Shown piece after piece: positions 52,890 to 62,255 of a stretch of DNA of 64,000 nt. The position numbers and the translations under genes are program-made. Below the pieces are notes generated by a model. It saw only the letters and a list, made by a program, of their open reading frames with translations, was not told where the DNA came from and did no database searches. Source of the stretch: Tunicatimonas pelagia (GTDB lineage: Bacteria > Bacteroidota > Bacteroidia > Cytophagales > Cyclobacteriaceae); the NCBI RefSeq assembly GCF_030506325.1, contig NZ_CP120683.1, forward strand, positions 4,167,001 to 4,231,000, in the 5' to 3' direction. Each line of letters opens with the position of its first letter. Position 1 is the first letter of the stretch.

Positions 52890-53439
52890 TAAGTTATTAA
52901 CCCGAAAGATAGTCAGCGTATTTGCGCTGGCTTTCATATGCTCCCTATCCAGTTTAGCCCAGAGCCGTACGGTAGATCAATTTCTAAAGGAGTATCAGCC
53001 CAGCCAAAAGCTCTTTCTCTACCCTAGCACGCTGCGAATGGTTAATCTGGAGAAAAATCCTGACTTCTACGCACTGGTACACGATATTGATAAGCTACGG
53101 GTGCTACTGTACAACAAAAATGAAAATGGTTTTTCTGGTCAGACTATCCGTACGTTAAGCCGGGAAGTAGCGGAGGAAGACTACCAGGAACTAATGACTT
53201 TCCAAGCCGACGGACAAAACGTACATTTGTATTCTTTGGGAGACGACGACACGCCCGAAGGAGTAGTTGGTTTGGTAGAAACCGACGATACGCTTATTTT
53301 AACCGACTTGGAAGGCTTCATCGATCTGCCCGCCTTGCTTAAACTATTTCAAGGTGATTTTAACTTTGAAGATATAGCAGGTGTCGTTAATCTTGCCGTT
53401 CAAGTAAGTGAGGAAATTCAGGAAGAGATTGAGGAGTAA
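52876..53439 (+). CDS. DUF4252 protein, copy 2
   Basis: A 187-residue paralogue of the upstream gene. Signal peptide (residues 1-29, ending SLAQS). Shared pattern: FLKEYQPSQKLFLYPSTLRMVNLEKNPDFYALVHDIDKLRVLLYNKNE, then LVETDDTLILTDLEGFIDLPALLKLFQGDF. It starts at an ATG overlapping the previous gene by 14 bases. Two copies in tandem in a sigma operon parallel the two DUF4097 copies near 20.4-22.3 kb. Location probably periplasmic. Function unknown. Confidence 0.75.
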   Translation: MMTSSKLLTRKIVSVFALAFICSLSSLAQSRTVDQFLKEYQPSQKLFLYPSTLRMVNLEKNPDFYALVHDIDKLRVLLYNKNENGFSGQTIRTLSREVAEEDYQELMTFQADGQNVHLYSLGDDDTPEGVVGLVETDDTLILTDLEGFIDLPALLKLFQGDFNFEDIAGVVNLAVQVSEEIQEEIEE

Positions 53440-53733
53440 TTTTAAGTGTTATGGTGTTTGAGTGTTGATGTGTTAGAGCATGTTTAAATTTTATCCTTTG
53501 GGCTGCAAATTCATCTTTAATCGCTGCACTTCACCAATTTTATCGGCCATAGCTTAGGCTATTCCCTCAAAAATTGACTCGTTCAGCAACCAAATCTTGA
53601 ATTTTCGCCATCAAAAACAAAACTTAAACATTCTCTTATGGATAACGCACGTTATTCGATACGTAGAGTTAAAATACTATAACATCCTAACAACTCGTAC
53701 TTTAACCCCCAAACTCAATAGCAATCGAGTAAA
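53440..53733. other. Intergenic stretch, no recognised element
   Basis: A 294-base gap between the DUF4252 operon and a serine hydrolase gene. It has no good reading frame, hairpin with U-tract, or well-spaced TAnnTTTG promoter that I can see. Confidence 0.35.
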
Positions 53734-55110
53734 ATGAATTACCGCCTTCTTCTATACACCCTGTCATTGATTGCCTGCTTTCACGTAAGTTTGGCGCAAG
53801 ACTATGAAGAGGAAAAGCTGATAATAGATACTTTTTTACACGAAGAATATTCTGAAAATAAGCCCGGAGCAGCTGTGCTGATTGCTAAAGGAGACAAAAT
53901 TATCTACAAAAAAGCCTTTGGACTGGCCAATGTAAAGAAGAAAAAACCGCTAGAGACAGATATGATTTTCCAGCTTGGGTCTATGAGCAAGCAGTTTACC
54001 TCAGCAGCGGTTCTTCAACTAGTAGAGCAAAATAAAGTCTCCCTCAACGATAAAATTCAGCAGTACGTCGACTACTATCCGCCGAAAGAATACGAGATTA
54101 CCATTGAACATCTGCTGTCGCAAACTTCAGGAATCCCTAATTTTTTTGATGTGGATGAAGATGAGCTTCGTCTACTCTCCCAAGAACATACTCCTCAGCA
54201 ACTGATCGAGTACTACGCTGATCAACCTTTGCTATTTGAGCCGGGCACGCAGTTTCAGTACAGCAATTCTAATTATCCTCTGCTGGGAGTAGCCGTCGAA
54301 AAAGTATCAGGGTTGACATTGGAAGAATACCTAGCAAAAAATATTTTTCAACCACTGGGGATGAAGTCAACCAACCTTTGGTACCGCGAAGATTTTAAGA
54401 AAAAGCGAATTGCTCAGGGCTATCGGTTTGAAGACGGTAAGTTCGTTCGTTCGCCTAAAGTAGTAGGCTCGGTAGTTTACGCGGCGGGCGGCATTGTTTC
54501 TACCGTAGACGACTTACTGACCTGGAACCGAGCGTTGCAAAACCGAACCCATTTATCCGATACTATTGTTAAGCAACTCACTACCGAAAAGACTACGACC
54601 GACGGAACCGGAACCGGTTACGGCTACGGATTTTTCATAGGAGAACTACATAGCTACAAAACCGTAGAACATGGTGGGTTACTGTACGGCTTTACCTGCG
54701 ATGCCCTGTACATACCTGAAGAGGATATTTTTGTCTGCGTTCTCACCAACAAGTCGCGGGAGAGACCCGAAGAAGTAGCTGATTATCTTGCCAGTATTAT
54801 TCTTGGAGAGCCGATTAATATTCTGAGCAAGTCAGCATTAAACTACGAAGAAAAAAAGGAGTATCTGGGAACGTATCAGATGGTAGATGGGGCGAAAAAA
54901 ATTATTGAGATTAAATTCGTGGATGACTTGGTAATGGTATATTTTCCAAAAGCCCCCGGAACCGAAGTAGAAATAAAGGCAACCGATGACGATACGTTCG
55001 AATCAGTAACGGCGAATATTGAGATGATATTTTCTCGAGACGATACCGGAAAAATTGTAGGCTTTACCGCCGAGCAAGGCGGCACTTCTGAATGGACAAA
55101 AATTGAATAA
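53734..55110 (+). CDS. Serine hydrolase of the beta-lactamase (class C/PBP4*) family
   Basis: A 458-residue exported protein, signal peptide about 1-21. The nucleophile motif S83-M-S-K86 (LGSMSKQFT), the YSN motif Y176-S177-N178, and HGG (VEHGGLLYG) are all present. These form the serine beta-lactamase/D-aminopeptidase active site. The C-terminal part has a small beta-barrel-like region (residues about 370-458). Such proteins cleave peptides, esters or D-amino acid links; lactamase activity is not implied. It is followed by a GC-rich hairpin. Confidence 0.88.
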   Translation: MNYRLLLYTLSLIACFHVSLAQDYEEEKLIIDTFLHEEYSENKPGAAVLIAKGDKIIYKKAFGLANVKKKKPLETDMIFQLGSMSKQFTSAAVLQLVEQNKVSLNDKIQQYVDYYPPKEYEITIEHLLSQTSGIPNFFDVDEDELRLLSQEHTPQQLIEYYADQPLLFEPGTQFQYSNSNYPLLGVAVEKVSGLTLEEYLAKNIFQPLGMKSTNLWYREDFKKKRIAQGYRFEDGKFVRSPKVVGSVVYAAGGIVSTVDDLLTWNRALQNRTHLSDTIVKQLTTEKTTTDGTGTGYGYGFFIGELHSYKTVEHGGLLYGFTCDALYIPEEDIFVCVLTNKSRERPEEVADYLASIILGEPINILSKSALNYEEKKEYLGTYQMVDGAKKIIEIKFVDDLVMVYFPKAPGTEVEIKATDDDTFESVTANIEMIFSRDDTGKIVGFTAEQGGTSEWTKIE

Positions 55111-55181
55111 AACCACTTGAACAACATTCGAGAACTGGTTACATTAATAAACTAAACTTTACTCCATATACCAGCATCAGA

Positions 55182-55200
55182 CCCCGGAATAAATCCGGGG
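55182..55200. repeat. GC-rich hairpin, possible dispersed repeat
   Basis: CCCCGGA (55182-55188) and TCCGGGG (55194-55200) form a perfect 7-base stem with loop ATAAA. It has no U-tract, so it is more like a REP-type repeat than a terminator. Confidence 0.55.
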
Positions 55201-55231
55201 ATAACACCCGAACACATTAACACCTTGAAAC

Positions 55232-56179
55232 TTGAACACACCCACCCTTCAAATACAAAACCTGCATAAGCACTACGGCAAAGTTCACGCGGTGAATGAC
55301 TTGTCGCTGGAGGTGCTACCGGGTCAAGTTTTTGGCATTTTAGGACCGAACGGCAGTGGAAAGACCACCACGCTCGGAATTATTCTGGACGTAATTAAAA
55401 AGAAAAGTGGGGAATACCGTTGGTTTGGCGAGTTGCCCTCGGCCGAAAGCCGGAAGAAGATCGGAGCCATTCTGGAAACCCCAGTTTTTTATCCCTACCT
55501 CTCGGCAGTAGACAACCTCAAGATTATTGCGCTAATTAAAGGAGTGAATGAAAGTCGGATTGACGCCGTGCTTCAAACCGTAGGTTTATACGAACGTAAG
55601 CACGATGCATTCAAGGGTTATTCGCTCGGAATGAAACAACGGCTGGCGATTGCCTCCGCTCTACTCGCCGACCCCGAAGTGATGATTCTGGATGAACCCA
55701 CCAACGGCCTCGATCCGCAAGGAATTGCCGAAATTCGCCAACTCATTGTGCAGATTGCGGGGCAGGGAAAAACCATTATTCTGGCCAGCCACTTGCTGGA
55801 TGAGGTGCAGAAAGTTTGCTCCCACTTTGCCGTGCTGAAAAAAGGAAAGCTCATTTACTCCGGCAGTGTAGACGAAGCCCTCACCGGAACCGATACCGTA
55901 GAAGTAGCTGCCGATGATATGAGCTTACTGGAAGAAACTATTCAGCAATTTGCCCATACCGAATCTGTCCGAGCTGAAAAACAGTTTTTACGGGTGCGAC
56001 TAAACAACAACCAAAATAGTGTTGACCTCAACCGCTTTCTGATTGAACGAGGAGTAATCGTTTCTCATCTGTCGCAGCGTACCAATAGCCTGGAGCAACA
56101 GTTCTTGCAAATCTTAGCCACTGATCCAAGTTCAGTCGGTCGTTCTGCTGTCAATCAAATCACAACCAACCATGCCTAG
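55232..56179 (+). CDS. ABC transporter ATP-binding protein
   Basis: A 315-residue ATPase. Walker A GPNGSGKTT (residues 38-46), Q-loop ILET, signature YSLGMKQRLAIA, Walker B VMILDEPTNGLDP and switch-region H in ILASHLLDEVQK. It belongs to the drug/bacitracin-export-like subfamily that pairs with a separate permease, encoded next and overlapping by 8 bases. The start is a TTG at 55232; another in-frame TTG nearby is possible. The C-terminal about 90 residues are a regulatory tail. Substrate unknown. Confidence 0.88.
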   Translation: MNTPTLQIQNLHKHYGKVHAVNDLSLEVLPGQVFGILGPNGSGKTTTLGIILDVIKKKSGEYRWFGELPSAESRKKIGAILETPVFYPYLSAVDNLKIIALIKGVNESRIDAVLQTVGLYERKHDAFKGYSLGMKQRLAIASALLADPEVMILDEPTNGLDPQGIAEIRQLIVQIAGQGKTIILASHLLDEVQKVCSHFAVLKKGKLIYSGSVDEALTGTDTVEVAADDMSLLEETIQQFAHTESVRAEKQFLRVRLNNNQNSVDLNRFLIERGVIVSHLSQRTNSLEQQFLQILATDPSSVGRSAVNQITTNHA

Positions 56180-56990
56180 ATTACTCGCCATTGAATGGAT
56201 AAAACTTAAAAGTTACCGCCCGTTTTGGGTGCTGATGCTGCTGTATTTCGTGGTGTTGGGCTTGGTGATGAGCGGGGTAGGATTCTTCCTGGAATATCTG
56301 GCTGGTATCAACGGAGCGGAGATCAATGGGCTTGACCCATCGATGGTTCCTTTCTACGATTTTGCCGACATCTGGCAGAACCTCACCTATTTGGCTACTT
56401 TTCTAAAAATCTTCCTAGGCTTTATTGTAGTCATTTCCATTACCAACGAATACAGCTACAAAACTATCCGCCAACACATTATCGACGGCCTCACCCGTTG
56501 GGAATTCTTAGCCAGTAAATTGCTGATAATCCTGGCGATTACCTTAGTGAACACCCTTTTTGTATTGGTACTTGGAATAATTCTGGGCAGCATCTATTCG
56601 CCGGTAAAGGGGCTGGATGTTGTGTTCACTAATGCTGATTTTCTGTTGGCCTATTTTCTGGATGTAGGAGTGTTTTTAACCTTTGCGCTATTGGTCGGAA
56701 TGCTCATCAAGCGTACCGGATTTGCTATTGTGCTGCTGGCATTGTACACCTTCTTTCTGGAGCCCATCGGCGCGCTTATTCTTTCGGAAGTATACGACCA
56801 GTATACGTTTCATCAGTACTTTCCCATTCGGGCGATTAATAATCTCATTCCGGTTCCCTTCGGAAAGTACGCATTTCAGGAGGTGCAAGATTACGTAGCT
56901 CTGGGCGATGTGGCTTTGGTAGTGGCTTACGCTGGGTTGTTTATCTTCCTAAGTTACCGTCTGCTAAAGACCCGCGACATTAGCGGATAA
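56172..56990 (+). CDS. ABC transporter permease (ABC-2 type)
   Basis: A 272-residue membrane protein with six hydrophobic helices, an extracytoplasmic loop (GINGAEINGLDPSMVPFYDFADIW) and a final helix ending in LKTRDISG. A KTIRQHIIDGLTRWEFLASKLL segment resembles the coupling region of ABC-2 permeases. It overlaps the ATPase gene by 8 bases, making a two-gene exporter. The substrate may be a lipid, peptide or drug; it cannot be told. Confidence 0.85.
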   Translation: MPRLLAIEWIKLKSYRPFWVLMLLYFVVLGLVMSGVGFFLEYLAGINGAEINGLDPSMVPFYDFADIWQNLTYLATFLKIFLGFIVVISITNEYSYKTIRQHIIDGLTRWEFLASKLLIILAITLVNTLFVLVLGIILGSIYSPVKGLDVVFTNADFLLAYFLDVGVFLTFALLVGMLIKRTGFAIVLLALYTFFLEPIGALILSEVYDQYTFHQYFPIRAINNLIPVPFGKYAFQEVQDYVALGDVALVVAYAGLFIFLSYRLLKTRDISG

Positions 56991-57003
56991 AACGTTTACT
57001 TCT

Positions 57004-58026
57004 ATGAAAGCAGTTATCTATCAACAATACGGCAACCCCGCAGTGCTTCAACTAGTAGATAGAGAGAGGCCGGTGCCGAAGGACAATGAAGTGCTGATAA
57101 AAATATACGCGACCACCGTTACTACTACTGAATGTTACTTCCGGGCAGGCAAGCCCTTCATTACCCGCTTGTTCACTGGGCTGATGAAGCCGAAGAATAA
57201 GATACTGGGAGAAGAGTTAGCCGGAGAAATAGCGGAAGTAGGCAAAGACGTAACTTTATTTAAGCTGGGCGATCACGTGTTCGGAACGGCGGGGCCTACC
57301 TTCGGAGCCAATGCGGAGTACATTTGTGTATCGGAAGATGGAGTACTGGCTCAGAAACCCTACACTCTGTCTTACCACGAAGCGGCTGCTTGTGTAGATG
57401 GCTTTTTAACCGCTATGCCTTTCCTTCGAGATACCGGACAGATAAAAAGTGGTCAACGGGTACTGATAAACGGCGCAGCAGGTATGGTTGGCTCTGCCGC
57501 CGTGCAGATTGCTAAGTACTTTGGTGCGGAAGTAACCGGGGTAGGTAGTAGTGCCAGCCAAGCAATTATGAAAAAGCTCGGGGCCGACTGTGCGATTGAC
57601 TACTCTCAGGAAGACTTTACAAGAAATGGTCAGACCTACGACATCATATTTGATGCAGTAGGGAAAACGACATTTAATCTCTGTAAACACTCTCTTAACA
57701 AAAACGGAGTATTTCTAGAAGCAGCAGTTACTCTTTCGTCCTTACCTTCCCTCATTGGCTCATCCAACGGCAAAAAGTCAAAGATTGCGACCACTGGGTT
57801 ACGGTCGCCTGCTGAACGAGCTAAAGACTTACAGATACTAAAAAAGTTATTAGAGGAAGGTAAGTATCAGGCGCTAATTGATCGTACTTATCCTCTGGAA
57901 GAAATTGCCAAAGCTCACGCCTACGTAGATCAAGGACACAAGAAAGGCAGTGTAGTGATAGCAGTAAACCAGTCGAAAAACATAGATGCATCTAGTGAGA
58001 CAGCAAAAAAAGCCGCGCCCTATTAG
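57004..58026 (+). CDS. Zinc-independent medium-chain dehydrogenase/quinone oxidoreductase-like
   Basis: A 340-residue MDR-superfamily enzyme. The N-terminal GroES-like part (residues 1-130) has the quinone-oxidoreductase style ERPVPKDNEVLIKI, and the nucleotide fold is INGAAGMVGSAAVQIAKYFGAEVTGVGS (about residues 157-184). No zinc-binding cysteine cluster is present, so it probably reduces quinones or enones with NAD(P)H. The start is an ATG 13 bases after the permease stop, so it may be cotranscribed with the ABC genes. Specificity unknown. Confidence 0.86.
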   Translation: MKAVIYQQYGNPAVLQLVDRERPVPKDNEVLIKIYATTVTTTECYFRAGKPFITRLFTGLMKPKNKILGEELAGEIAEVGKDVTLFKLGDHVFGTAGPTFGANAEYICVSEDGVLAQKPYTLSYHEAAACVDGFLTAMPFLRDTGQIKSGQRVLINGAAGMVGSAAVQIAKYFGAEVTGVGSSASQAIMKKLGADCAIDYSQEDFTRNGQTYDIIFDAVGKTTFNLCKHSLNKNGVFLEAAVTLSSLPSLIGSSNGKKSKIATTGLRSPAERAKDLQILKKLLEEGKYQALIDRTYPLEEIAKAHAYVDQGHKKGSVVIAVNQSKNIDASSETAKKAAPY

Positions 58027-58040
58027 AGAAGCACGGCTTT
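58009..58040. terminator. Bidirectional terminator at convergent gene ends
   Basis: AAAGCCG (58009-58015) pairs with CGGCTTT (58034-58040); loop 18 bases, with A-run before and TAACTTTATT after. The MDR gene stop lies within the loop. It separates the MDR gene from the convergent DUF4136 gene. Confidence 0.6.
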
Positions 58041-58062
58041 AACTTTATTCTCAAACCACAAA

Positions 58063-58653
58063 TCATTTGCTCACCTGTGCCGTCCGATCTTCACCAGCTC
58101 GGCGTCCGTATTCCGAGAAGATTAATGTTACGGCGTTTTTTAGGGTTTCTTCCCGATTTTTCATTTCAACCTCCAGCACTCCGGGGGCGTAACCTTGCCA
58201 CACTAACTGCTTCTTCTCCCGGTCAATTAAATCGATAACTACATCGCCTTCTTTGGCCTGATCGATATTACTGTTAAACGAAGAGCCCCCCATCCACCAC
58301 CAGCTACCGTAAAAACCCGGATTATAATTCTGGGAACCACTAATTCGGTTTTCAACCATCACTTGCGAGTTCACCAGCAGGTCAGGGTTCTCGCTAGAAA
58401 GCGTATAACCACGTCCTTCCATCTCGCGCTGTACTGCTTCCTTCAAACGCTTCTTCATTAGCGTATTGTAAAATAGCGGTTCCTCTCCGTCTACTTTACT
58501 ATGTTCCCGCTGAAACTCATCCGCCCAGTAGAAGGTCGTGTAGTCGGCAAACTCGGCATCACGATCGTAATCCGTCAGCACTGAATACGAAGTAGTACAG
58601 CGTACTAGCAGAAAGCCAACTGCCAAAATTCCTATTATCTTAATTGTTCTCAT
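58063..58653 (-). CDS. DUF4136 lipoprotein
   Basis: A 196-residue lipoprotein with a lipobox near LLVRC (about residues 15-19). The DUF4136 pattern follows: SYSVLTDYDRDAEFADYTTFYWADEF, LKEAVQREMEGRGYTLSSENPDLLVNSQV, and GDVVIDLIDREKKQLVWQGYAPG. Such lipoproteins are common in Bacteroidota envelopes and their role is unknown. A Gly/Trp/Ser-rich loop (GFYGSWWWMGGSS) is characteristic. It is a single gene. Confidence 0.85.
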   Translation of the reverse strand: MRTIKIIGILAVGFLLVRCTTSYSVLTDYDRDAEFADYTTFYWADEFQREHSKVDGEEPLFYNTLMKKRLKEAVQREMEGRGYTLSSENPDLLVNSQVMVENRISGSQNYNPGFYGSWWWMGGSSFNSNIDQAKEGDVVIDLIDREKKQLVWQGYAPGVLEVEMKNREETLKNAVTLIFSEYGRRAGEDRTAQVSK

Positions 58654-58886
58654 AACTATCAGTTAAGTTGATAAAATAGATACTATGCGCGCAAAACGCA
58701 GAGCATTACAGCTTTTAACCACACACAAAATGCTCAAATACACTTAAGAAGAAGGTTGTTGAGGTAAGTAGCTCTCTTGCAGTAGTCGGGCACACTTGGC
58801 GTTAAAAAGCTGATACTTACATTATTACAACGAAAAAATTGCCGAAAAGTGTTTGGCACCGTGTTAAAAATTGCAAAAGAAAACGC

Positions 58887-59621
58887 CTAAAGCTTGCGCT
58901 CAACAACTGCTTTCGGGTTTGCTGAATAGCGTGGGTAGTGTACCATTTTCTTATAAGTATTCAGCAATGTGCCAGGCGAAAAGCCTAAGCGGTACATTAG
59001 AAAGACGATTCCATTGGCTACGTTCACTCTGAGATAGTGATTATCGCGGTACTTGCGGGCTGAAATTAGAGTTGCATCAGGCATTACCACAAATTTTCCG
59101 GTTTTGCGTGATCGGCGAATAAAGTCAAAATCTTCCATTACTGTGTAGTATTCATCGTAACCACCAAGTTGCTCAAAGTGGCAGCGGGTAACAAATAAAG
59201 TTTGGTCGCCACCTCGGCAGGTAATCCAGTTGAAGCGGGTGAAAAACTCATTTATTTTCAGGAGAGGATGCTCATCTTCGAAATGGCTACGGTAGCTACC
59301 GCTGGTGTAGCCCTGCTGTACATAGTTGCTAATATTCCTCAAATAATTTTGAGGGGGTAGCGTATCAGCGTGAACAAAATATAAAACGTCGCCCCGGGCT
59401 TGGCTAGCAGCATGATTCATCTGAGTGGCTCGTCCCTTTTGGGGAGAATGTAATACGTTGGCTCCAGCAGCTTCTGCTTTAGCTACCGTGTCATCGGGGC
59501 TTCCTCCGTCACAGACAATTACTTCGGCTAAGAATCGATTACGATTGTTCAACAAGTGGTGCACTAATCCGCCTATATTCTCAGCCTCGTTGTATGTCGG
59601 TATAATGACACTTATCTTCAT
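58887..59621 (-). CDS. Glycosyltransferase family 2, TIGR04283-like
   Basis: A 244-residue GT-A enzyme. It starts SVIIPTYNEAENIGGLVHHLL, then IVCDGGSPDDTVAKAEAAGANVL, and has the substrate-binding HSPQKGRATQMNHAASQARGDVLYFVHADTLPP, where the HAD replaces the usual DxD. The YDEYYTVMEDFDFIRRSRKTG segment holds the later catalytic acid. The closest family I recall is TIGR04283 (linked to arsenosugar synthesis). No arsenic genes are near, so that role is doubtful. It is followed by a C-terminal amphipathic helix. Membrane association is likely. Confidence 0.82.
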   Translation of the reverse strand: MKISVIIPTYNEAENIGGLVHHLLNNRNRFLAEVIVCDGGSPDDTVAKAEAAGANVLHSPQKGRATQMNHAASQARGDVLYFVHADTLPPQNYLRNISNYVQQGYTSGSYRSHFEDEHPLLKINEFFTRFNWITCRGGDQTLFVTRCHFEQLGGYDEYYTVMEDFDFIRRSRKTGKFVVMPDATLISARKYRDNHYLRVNVANGIVFLMYRLGFSPGTLLNTYKKMVHYPRYSANPKAVVERKL

Positions 59622-59740
59622 AATCGATCAACTTCCCAGCCTTTGCCCATACTTGAAACTACTGTTGTACACCTGTTCTTCTTTAAAGTACGTAATAATA
59701 ACTACCGGCCGGTTTTCTAGTTACCACAAATACCAAATTT

Positions 59741-60559
59741 ATGAAAATGCTCACCAATATCGTTCTCTTGTTTTTGGCTTCCCTGCTAGCAATGTGCTCC
59801 TCGGCTGAAAAGAGCCAACAAGCATCACATAATAAGTCGTATCCTCATGTAGAGCTTTCTAAAGAATTGGTGCGTACGGCGAAAGAGCAGCAAGACGCTT
59901 CTGAAATTATGGATAAACTAGCTGCCGTATCAGCAGAGGAACTATCGGCTGAACTGGATACAGATGAAGCCAAGAAAGCCTTTTGGATTAATGTGTACAA
60001 TGGCTCAGTGCAACATATTTTGATGAAGCAGCCCGAGTTGTTCGAAGATCGAGGAGCTTTTTTTAAGAAAGATCAGGTTCGGATCGCGGGAGAAATTATT
60101 AGTTTAGATAAAATTGAACACGGTATTATCCGAGGCTCTAAAATCAAGTGGTTGCTTGGCTTAGTATCCGATCCGTTTGCTGATAAATACGAACGTACTT
60201 TTCGAACAGATAGTGCCGATGGGCGAATTCATTTTGCGTTGAACTGCGGAGCCAAAAGCTGCCCCTACATTGCTATCTACAATGCCCCCTACATGAATGA
60301 GCAATTGGATGAGATTGCCCGCCAGTTTTTGAACCGAACTAGCACTTACGAGCCTGACGAGGAAAAAGTATTCGTTACTTCCCTATTTAGCTGGTTTCGG
60401 GGCGATTTTGGGGGTAAAAGCGGCATTCGTGATTTCCTTCGAAAGTACGATGTAATTCCGGAAGAAGCTGATCCATCCCTATCTTTTCAAGATTACGACT
60501 GGACATTGGAACTGGGCAACTATACTGATCTGAGTGCGGGAAAGACAGCAGCGAAGTAG
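59741..60559 (+). CDS. DUF547 domain lipoprotein
   Basis: A 272-residue exported lipoprotein (lipobox LAMC at residues about 16-19). The DUF547 domain runs from about residue 60 to 230: KKAFWINVYNGSVQHILM, a GEIISLDKIEHGIIRG segment, HFALNCGAKSCPYIAIYNA and SLFSWFRGDFGG. The family is a cysteine-protease-like fold of unknown role. The cysteine of NCGAKSC and a histidine (H of HFALNCG) could form an active site. Start: ATG at 59741, in the divergent gap with the glycosyltransferase. Confidence 0.87.
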   Translation: MKMLTNIVLLFLASLLAMCSSAEKSQQASHNKSYPHVELSKELVRTAKEQQDASEIMDKLAAVSAEELSAELDTDEAKKAFWINVYNGSVQHILMKQPELFEDRGAFFKKDQVRIAGEIISLDKIEHGIIRGSKIKWLLGLVSDPFADKYERTFRTDSADGRIHFALNCGAKSCPYIAIYNAPYMNEQLDEIARQFLNRTSTYEPDEEKVFVTSLFSWFRGDFGGKSGIRDFLRKYDVIPEEADPSLSFQDYDWTLELGNYTDLSAGKTAAK

Positions 60560-60864
60560 TAGAGCTAGCCTACAAGTATCCGAGTTCATTCGGATGATTG
60601 CCAGTAGAGTAACTTCATTTGCCTGCTCAGAAATACTGTAGCAAATCGCAGATGGGTACTTCCTCATTAGTGCTTGCCTGATGTGTTTTATACACCTCCT
60701 AATCCAAATATGGATTGTCTTCTAGATTGGAAGTAGTTTATACTATGTTGACCCTAGTGCGGTGGGGAAGGTTAGAAGGAAGAAAAATATTTTTCAAGTA
60801 ATCTTGACTTTTCCCGACCGTTTCGCTGGGCTGGTGCGTCCAAAGACCGAACATAAATATTACC
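60560..60864. other. Intergenic region with a small hairpin
   Basis: A 305-base gap between the DUF547 gene and the SDR gene. It contains a small AATCCA (60701-60706)/TGGATT (60711-60716) hairpin with loop AATA. No promoter with good -33/-7 spacing and no coding frame is visible. Confidence 0.35.
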
Positions 60865-61671
60865 ATGATGGAATTACTAGAAAACAAAGTAGCTGCAGTC
60901 TTTGCCGCCAACGGAGCTATCGCTCGTGAAGTATCTTTCGCCCTCGCTCAAAACGGAGCAACTGTACATCTTTCCGGTAGAAATCTGGCAGCTGTTAAAC
61001 AGTTAGCCACTGAAATTAACCAAGTCGGGGGAACCGCCATAGCGCATCAGGTTGATGCTACCAATGAAAGTGAAATTGATGCTTTTCTAACGAAAGTAGT
61101 AGCCGAAACCGGACAGTTAGATATTGCTTTTAACGGTATTGGACTGCGGGCGCACGAATTGCAATTAGGAACCCCCAGCACTGAACTTCCTTTTGAGAAG
61201 TTTAAGGAAGCCTTAGAGGTATCGTTAGGTTCACAGTTTTTGACCTCCCGAGCTGCCGCCAAGCATATGATAGCGGCTAAGTCAGCCGGAACAATCATCA
61301 CGCTCTCCGCTAGTTTGTCCCGTATCAAAATGCCTTTCATGGCGGGAATCACCGCAGCTTGTGCCGGAATAGAGGGAATGACGAGAGTGTTAGCCGCTGA
61401 ATTTGGTCGAGCAGGTATCAAAGTAACCTGTTTGAATGCGACAGCTCTAGTTGATACTCGAACCATTCAGGAAACCCAACAGCTAAACGCTAAAACCATC
61501 GGCATATCAGCCCAGGCACTAGGCGAACAGATGAAGCAAGGTTACTTGCTTGGTAAAAGCCCTTCGGCTAAAGATATTGGCAAGTTAGCTGTGTTCTTAG
61601 CGACCGATACTGGAGCTCTGCTAAATAGCCACGTAATAGATGCCGACTTTGGGGTTCACAGTGTCATTTAA
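60865..61671 (+). CDS. SDR-fold protein lacking the SDR catalytic residues
   Basis: A 268-residue protein with the Rossmann fold of short-chain dehydrogenases. It has the beta-alpha pattern (VAAVFAANGAIAREVSFALAQNGATVHLSGRN), NGIGLRA at the usual NAG place, and the C-terminal QQLNAKT..GKLAVFLATDTGALLN segment. But the nucleotide loop lacks GxxxGxG (FAANGAIA), and the catalytic YxxxK is replaced: the aligned stretch is GITAACAGIEGMTR, with Ile for Tyr and Cys for Lys. The Ser is retained (SASLSR). It is therefore likely inactive or differently active. It is followed by a DoxX-like gene and a sigma factor. Confidence 0.7.
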   Translation: MMELLENKVAAVFAANGAIAREVSFALAQNGATVHLSGRNLAAVKQLATEINQVGGTAIAHQVDATNESEIDAFLTKVVAETGQLDIAFNGIGLRAHELQLGTPSTELPFEKFKEALEVSLGSQFLTSRAAAKHMIAAKSAGTIITLSASLSRIKMPFMAGITAACAGIEGMTRVLAAEFGRAGIKVTCLNATALVDTRTIQETQQLNAKTIGISAQALGEQMKQGYLLGKSPSAKDIGKLAVFLATDTGALLNSHVIDADFGVHSVI

Positions 61672-61758
61672 ATTAAGAACCAAGAAGTCAATTTTTTCCG
61701 CCGGGTAAGCAGCGTTAAGTCTTCTTTCCGGCTCCTTTACTTTTCAAAAAATATAATC

Positions 61759-62136
61759 ATGAAAAAGATAACAAAAGCAGGCAAATGGGTTTTCGTATCA
61801 ATGTTTGCCGTATTCGGCTTACTCCACTTTGGCACATTAGAATTTAGTTTACCCTACATTCCCAGTTTTCTTCCGTTTCCGGCATTCTGGGTATATTTTT
61901 CAGGTATAGCACTCGTAGCCTTCTCGATGAGTGCCTGGATTGGAAAGTTAGATAAGTTAGCCGCCCTACTGCTCGCCCTGATGATGTTCTCGTTTGTAGT
62001 ACTTATCCATATTCCGGGAGCCATTGCAGGAGATTTTGTGCAAACCATTGGTATCTTTCGAGACACCACTGTGATGGGTGCTGCCCTCATGTACGCGGAT
62101 AAATTTGCTAGAGACGGTAAGTATATCACTACCTAA
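61759..62136 (+). CDS. DoxX-like membrane protein
   Basis: A 125-residue membrane protein with four hydrophobic helices (about residues 9-28, 42-60, 66-88 and 96-112), matching the small DoxX-like family. It has a conserved-looking FGLLHFGTLEFSLPYIPSFLPFPAFWVYFSGIALVA run. DoxX proteins have been tied to redox and thiol metabolism in other bacteria. It is 87 bases after the SDR-like gene. Quinone or sulfur roles are only guesses. Confidence 0.68.
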   Translation: MKKITKAGKWVFVSMFAVFGLLHFGTLEFSLPYIPSFLPFPAFWVYFSGIALVAFSMSAWIGKLDKLAALLLALMMFSFVVLIHIPGAIAGDFVQTIGIFRDTTVMGAALMYADKFARDGKYITT

Positions 62137-62255
62137 TGTATTTTTAAATTCTCCTACGCCTCGCGTCACGGTGACTCTTTACGAAAAGGGGGGATGATCT
62201 TAATGAGAGAAACAGCTTCTATGTCTATGTCACCCACTCAATTAGATAGAGTCCT

